Shown here: positions 61,501 to 64,000 of the stretch, one piece after another | How the letters are laid out: every line of letters starts with the position of its first letter | Position numbering within the stretch: the stretch's first letter is position 1 | Source: Trogon surrucura | Taxonomy: Eukaryota; Chordata; Aves; Trogoniformes; Trogonidae | Length of the DNA stretch: 64,000 nucleotides | Assembly: GCA_020746105.1 (NCBI GenBank) | Contig: CM036621.1 | Span: 46,038,264 to 46,102,263, forward strand | Reading direction: 5' to 3' | Notes under the pieces: model-generated | Database searches by the model: none | What the model saw: the letters and a program-made list of their open reading frames with translations, nothing else | Told to the model about the DNA's origin: nothing | Position numbers and translations under genes: made by a program

Positions 61501-62698
61501 GGCTGGCAGGAACCAGGCAGGGGCTGCCCCACTTGGCTGTGGGTGACCCTCAGGGGATGGACTGAGGCACAGGATCAGGGTGGGGGAGTGAGGCTCCTGG
61601 GGACACTCACCGATTGCTCTGTGTTGAGTTTCTGCAAGACAAGAAAGCAAAGAGAGAAGGTTGAGAGGGATGGGTGAGCCAGGCAGGTGATGGGAGCAGG
61701 CTGGGAAGGGGGAGGCAGTGCTCACAATCATGTCAATGATGGTATTAATGGTTTCCTCCACATCAAGCTCCCGGGTTGGCTTCAGGCTGGTGGCGGTGAA
61801 GTTGCGGCGGTAGGCGTGGTCTGTGGCAATGATGTTGAGTCGCTGGTCCTAGAGTTGGGAGGGTGGGGAGGGAAGAGGATGTCCTGTGGGAACCTGTGCA
61901 GGACTCATCCCCAGAGACCACTCTGGGGACCTGCATCCTCCCTCCAGGGAGTGCCCCTCAGAGACTCCTTCACCATGCTGGGAGTCCCGTGGTGCCACTT
62001 TGCACCCTTGCAGGGCACACCCCTGCTGCATGGTCCCTACCAGGTGGTTGGGGGAGATGGCAACAGAGAACACTTTGATCCCCAAATGTTTGGCTTCATT
62101 GGCAGCATCATCCAGGCCTCCGCAGGGCTCCTTGTACCCTTCCAGGGGGTGTCCATCCGTCACTACGATGAGGTATTTATTCTCCTTGTGATGGGAGCCA
62201 CTGGAAGGGCAAAGTGTTTGATGTTTCAAGGATTCAACAGATTTAGCTGGCTTGGGCACCTCTGAACACTTACCCCAGGCAGCGCCCCAGCCTGTGATTG
62301 GAGCATGTCCCACCCCAACAAAGCCAGAGCACTAGCAACCTGTCTCCCCTGTGCCTGTTTCGTGCCTAGGTGACCTTCTCGCCCGTCCTGGTCGGTGCAA
62401 TGCACAGGGATGTCCTAACCCAGAAGCTCCCATCCACCATCCACTACAGTCACACCACCAGCATCCCCCCTCACCCGCCCCGGCCCCGCTGCCTTACCCG
62501 ATGAGCAGCTCCTCAATGCCTCTCTTTATGGCACAGTCGGTGTAGGTGCCCTTCCCAATATAGTTCACAGATGAGACACGGTTCTTCAGCTCGTTCCGGC
62601 CACTGGGCATCGAGGTGAGGCTCTTGATGAGCACGACCTCGTCGCTGTAGTGCAGCGCCCCCGCATTCCACACCAGGTTGCGGTCGCAGCGGTAGTAC
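42929..62698 (-). CDS. COL6A1: COL6A1, collagen VI alpha-1 chain (5' end outside window)
   Basis: This gene encodes the alpha-1 chain of collagen VI. Exons in transcript order: 62498-62698, 62041-62200, 61726-61848, 61611-61631, 61418-61438, 61273-61317, 60950-61003, 60094-60138, 59972-59998, 59580-59606, 59434-59478, 59155-59208, 58771-58833, 58344-58406, 58118-58171, 57993-58028, 57775-57837, 55438-55500, 51730-51792, 51169-51231, 50660-50710, 50539-50574, 50361-50423, 49814-49879, 49046-49081, 48670-48706, 47830-47838, 46823-46956, 45656-45765, 45175-45358, 44787-44961, 44307-44336, 42929-43539. These 33 exons give 2833 nt and 943 residues. The signal-peptide exon and the first N1 exon lie beyond the right edge. 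With two more the total is 35, the exon number I recall for human COL6A1. All introns are GT-AG and in phase. Confidence 0.97.
44307..44336 (-). CDS. COL6A1: COL6A1 30-nt exon between C1 and C2
   Basis: This exon encodes [10 protein letters not shown], matching the human [10 protein letters not shown] linker. The two cysteines lie between the C1 and C2 domains. Confidence 0.94.
44511..44582 (+). mobile_element. CR1 3'-tail fragment in a COL6A1 intron
   Basis: The plus strand reads TTGGACTCGATGATCTTATA, then GGTCTTTTCCAACTCAAATG and ATTCTACGATTCT, the sense 3' end of CR1. It is antisense to COL6A1, in the intron between exons 44307-44336 and 44787-44961. Confidence 0.85.
44787..46956 (-). CDS. 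COL6A1: COL6A1 C1 VWA domain, four exons
   Basis: Exons 46823-46956, 45656-45765, 45175-45358 and 44787-44961 encode the C1 domain. It begins [11 protein letters not shown] with MIDAS motif VLDSSES, then [26 protein letters not shown] (threonine ligand), [11 protein letters not shown], and ends with [20 protein letters not shown]. There is an Asn-Ile-Thr site near the end. The sequence is close to human alpha-1 C1. Confidence 0.97.
47830..47838 (-). CDS. COL6A1: COL6A1 9-nt microexon
   Basis: Between exons 48670-48706 and 46823-46956 the protein needs Ser-Cys-Cys-Glu to match human MCSCCECK. A 9-base unit CTTGCTGTG supplies it exactly: acceptor CTCCTCTAG after a long pyrimidine tract, donor GTGAGT at 47824-47829. 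Joined to its neighbours it gives T+CT, TGC, TGT, G+AG. Without it the frame is kept but three residues including two cysteines are lost. Confidence 0.9.
48670..48706 (-). CDS. COL6A1: COL6A1 helix-to-C1 junction exon
   Basis: This 37-nt exon encodes [12 protein letters not shown] plus one base, as in human alpha-1, directly after the helix end GPPGPD. It contributes two cysteines to the cluster completed by the microexon. Confidence 0.96.
49046..61317 (-). CDS. COL6A1: COL6A1 triple-helix block, 20 exons
   Basis: Twenty exons encode PPR followed by 336 residues of Gly-X-Y, the length I recall for human alpha-1(VI). Sizes in order: 45, 54, 45, 27, 27, 45, 54, 63, 63, 54, 36, 63, 63, 63, 63, 51, 36, 63, 66 and 36 nt. 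A helix cysteine occurs in [12 protein letters not shown] (59155-59208) and an RGD in GDRGDPGIN (50539-50574). Interruptions are at GNGT (50660-50710) and at NPTP starting exon 49814-49879. The helix pairs with alpha-2 and an alpha-3-type chain. Confidence 0.97.
49412..49429. repeat. GGAT tetranucleotide microsatellite
   Basis: Four and a half GGAT units in a COL6A1 intron. It is short and probably of no function. Confidence 0.8.
50660..50710 (-). CDS. COL6A1: COL6A1 51-nt helix exon with interruption
   Basis: The exon reads [17 protein letters not shown]. After GPP comes a two-residue G-N unit before GTT, so one residue is missing. Asn-Gly-Thr is a potential glycosylation site. Human alpha-1 has the same GNGT break. 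Confidence 0.94.
51793..55437 (-). other. Longest COL6A1 intron
   Basis: At 3.6 kb this intron is several times longer than most helix introns of the gene. I see no coding segment, RNA gene or recognisable mobile element in it. Confidence 0.6.
55501..57774 (-). other. Second long COL6A1 intron
   Basis: A 2.3-kb intron with a CG-richer stretch around 56950-57250. No coding segment or mobile element was recognised. Confidence 0.55.
59155..59208 (-). CDS. COL6A1: COL6A1 helix exon with the assembly cysteine
   Basis: This 54-nt exon encodes [18 protein letters not shown]. Its cysteine matches the single helix cysteine of human alpha-1(VI), which takes part in disulfide-linked assembly. Confidence 0.95.
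61418..62698 (-). CDS. COL6A1: COL6A1 N1 VWA domain (partial) and helix-proximal exons
   Basis: Exons 62498-62698, 62041-62200 and 61726-61848 encode the N1 domain from the second Tyr of [20 protein letters not shown], through [10 protein letters not shown] (threonine ligand), [14 protein letters not shown], to RRNFT and INTIIDMI. Exons 61611-61631 (KLNTEQS) and 61418-61438 (CCSFECQ) lead to the helix. The MIDAS DxSxS motif would be in the preceding exon, outside the window. The exon 62498-62698 acceptor is CCGCGCAG. Confidence 0.96.
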
Positions 62699-64000
62699 CT
62701 GCGCGGACACATCGGGACACGTGATTTCAGCACCTTTGCCCGCATCCTGGCATCACCTCCACGTCACTTACGCTGGTCTGCCATGCGAAACGCAAATCCT
62801 CTGCCAAATGCGGCAGGGTTTTGTAAGGGCTCCCTGCTCTCCTGCAAGGCTGGGGCGTGCTAAGTGCAGCCACGAGAGCTGGGCAGTTTGTTCAGCAGGT
62901 GGAAGGGCAAAGCGGTGCAGCTGGCGGGTGTCCACAGGGATCAGGCAGTTTGGCTTCTCGAAGAGGTACCAGCCTGCAGTGGCTGGAGCTGAGCAGGAGA
63001 TGCCAAGCCAGGCAGACAGGGGCGTGTGAGCAAGACAGGTGACTGCTGAAACACCTCACCCAGGACTGTAGTAAGTTTTCCACTGCAGGCTGTGTTAAAA
63101 ACAAAGAGGGATGTCTCCCTCTGAAGGATGCTCTGACTTGGAGAAGAATGAATTTGTGTTGAAGCCCCATTCCATGCACTGACACAGCCTGCACCTGTGA
63201 CTCCCTGGGTCATGGGCATCATGGCTCCCTGTGCTTTGGCCAATGCCCCATCTTTTCAGGATGCTGAGGCCAATCCCAAAGGGATGGAGTTGCACAGCTC
63301 TCTCACTTACCCAAGTTCATCTTCTCTCTGCCCGACAGGATTATTCCCAAAGCTACCCGAGCATTGCCTACTGCTCTGGCCTTCACCCCACTGCTGTTAG
63401 CTGCCTCATCATCACCCGTGTCAACAACTCTGTGCATGCTGTGGGTGCCTAGCAGCTTGTCATGCATAGTTCTGGCTTGCAGGGAGATGTCTCCAGAGCA
63501 GGGACGTGCTCAGGAAGTCCATCCGTCTGCACCCAGCAAAGGATCTGGGCAAAGTCCAGCGCCTTGGTTATGAGAGAGTTGCTCTGCATTGGTGGAGGCC
63601 TGACAGGTTGCTCCCGACCATGAGGCTCCTGGTCACTCAATGCCTTGTAAGGTAGCTCTCCTGCCTGGGCAATGGGTTGGTGAGCTGCTAACCACCTCCC
63701 ACCTTCTTGAGATGCCCCTCTAACTCATGCAGGACTGGGACATCCTCACAGTGCCCCTCTGGGCACCAGCACGCATCTTGCGTTACCACCAGGACTCATG
63801 GTATTCCTGTGCATCGCAGGATCTCCTGCCAGCAGGCAAGCCATGGCCTTTGCCTTCCTACTTTCCAGCATCACCCTGCTCTGGGATCTGGGAGCTTTGG
63901 TGTCCCAGAGTGCCCTCACCCTCGAAAATCTGGGATCAGACCTGGGCTGGAGGTGGCAAGGGTAGGTGAAGAGGCAGATAAATTGCTGGGCAGTGGGGTG
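62699..64000 (-). other. COL6A1 intron reaching the right edge
   Basis: I searched for the N1 start (a CPVDLFFVLDTSES-like segment) and the signal peptide on the minus strand and found neither, so exons 1-2 and the promoter lie beyond 64000. No other feature is recognised. Confidence 0.7.

Noticed and set aside
61687..62265. 192-codon open frame on the plus strand
   Set aside because: It is antisense to COL6A1 N1 exons and crosses their introns; a shadow frame.
1..64000. CRISPR arrays, operons, phage or bacterial mobile elements
   Set aside because: The exon-intron structure, CR1 elements and LTRs are vertebrate; no regular spaced repeats were seen.

Overview
The window is vertebrate nuclear DNA, almost certainly from a bird (chicken-like). 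It has short GT-AG exons in long introns, CR1 LINE fragments ending in ATTCTATGATTCT-type tails, avian-style LTRs, and a compact collagen VI locus. No bacterial or phage features are present. There are two protein-coding genes, both on the minus strand and arranged head to tail. The 5' gene is COL6A1, on the right; the 3' gene is COL6A2, on the left. I read the exon boundaries from splice sites, phase and similarity to collagen VI chains; every intron used is GT-AG and all phases join.

Layout from right to left, which is the direction of transcription. At 62699-64000 is an intron of COL6A1; its first two coding exons (signal peptide and start of the N1 domain) lie beyond the right edge. At 42929-62698 are 33 COL6A1 coding exons giving 943 residues: the rest of N1, a 336-residue Gly-X-Y helix in 20 exons, the C1 and C2 von Willebrand A (VWA) domains, and the stop. 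From about 17.1 to 42.9 kb is the COL6A1 3' UTR followed by roughly 24 kb with no supportable gene. This spacer holds a CR1 LINE, older CR1 pieces, a solo LTR with a 5-bp target duplication, and a second LTR-like promoter cassette. A GC-richer stretch near 20.5-20.9 kb is the best candidate for the COL6A2 promoter and non-coding first exon. At 50-17106 are 27 COL6A2 coding exons: signal peptide, N1, a 335-residue helix in 19 exons, C1, a short linker exon, and a terminal exon matching the alternative 2C2a C-terminus. The usual C2 VWA exon is not in the window and should lie left of position 1.

The two products are secreted chains that, with an alpha-3-type chain, form the collagen VI heterotrimer. 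The trimer is built into disulfide-linked dimers and tetramers and then beaded microfibrils. The cysteine in each helix, the RGD tripeptides and the MIDAS motifs of the VWA domains are all visible. Both helices are mostly built of exons whose lengths are multiples of 9 nt, and each has one 51-nt exon at a helix imperfection.

I found no new biological system. The most useful leads are the alternative COL6A2 C-terminus and a possible read-through third ending, a 9-nt COL6A1 microexon, and an LTR-like promoter oriented toward COL6A2.
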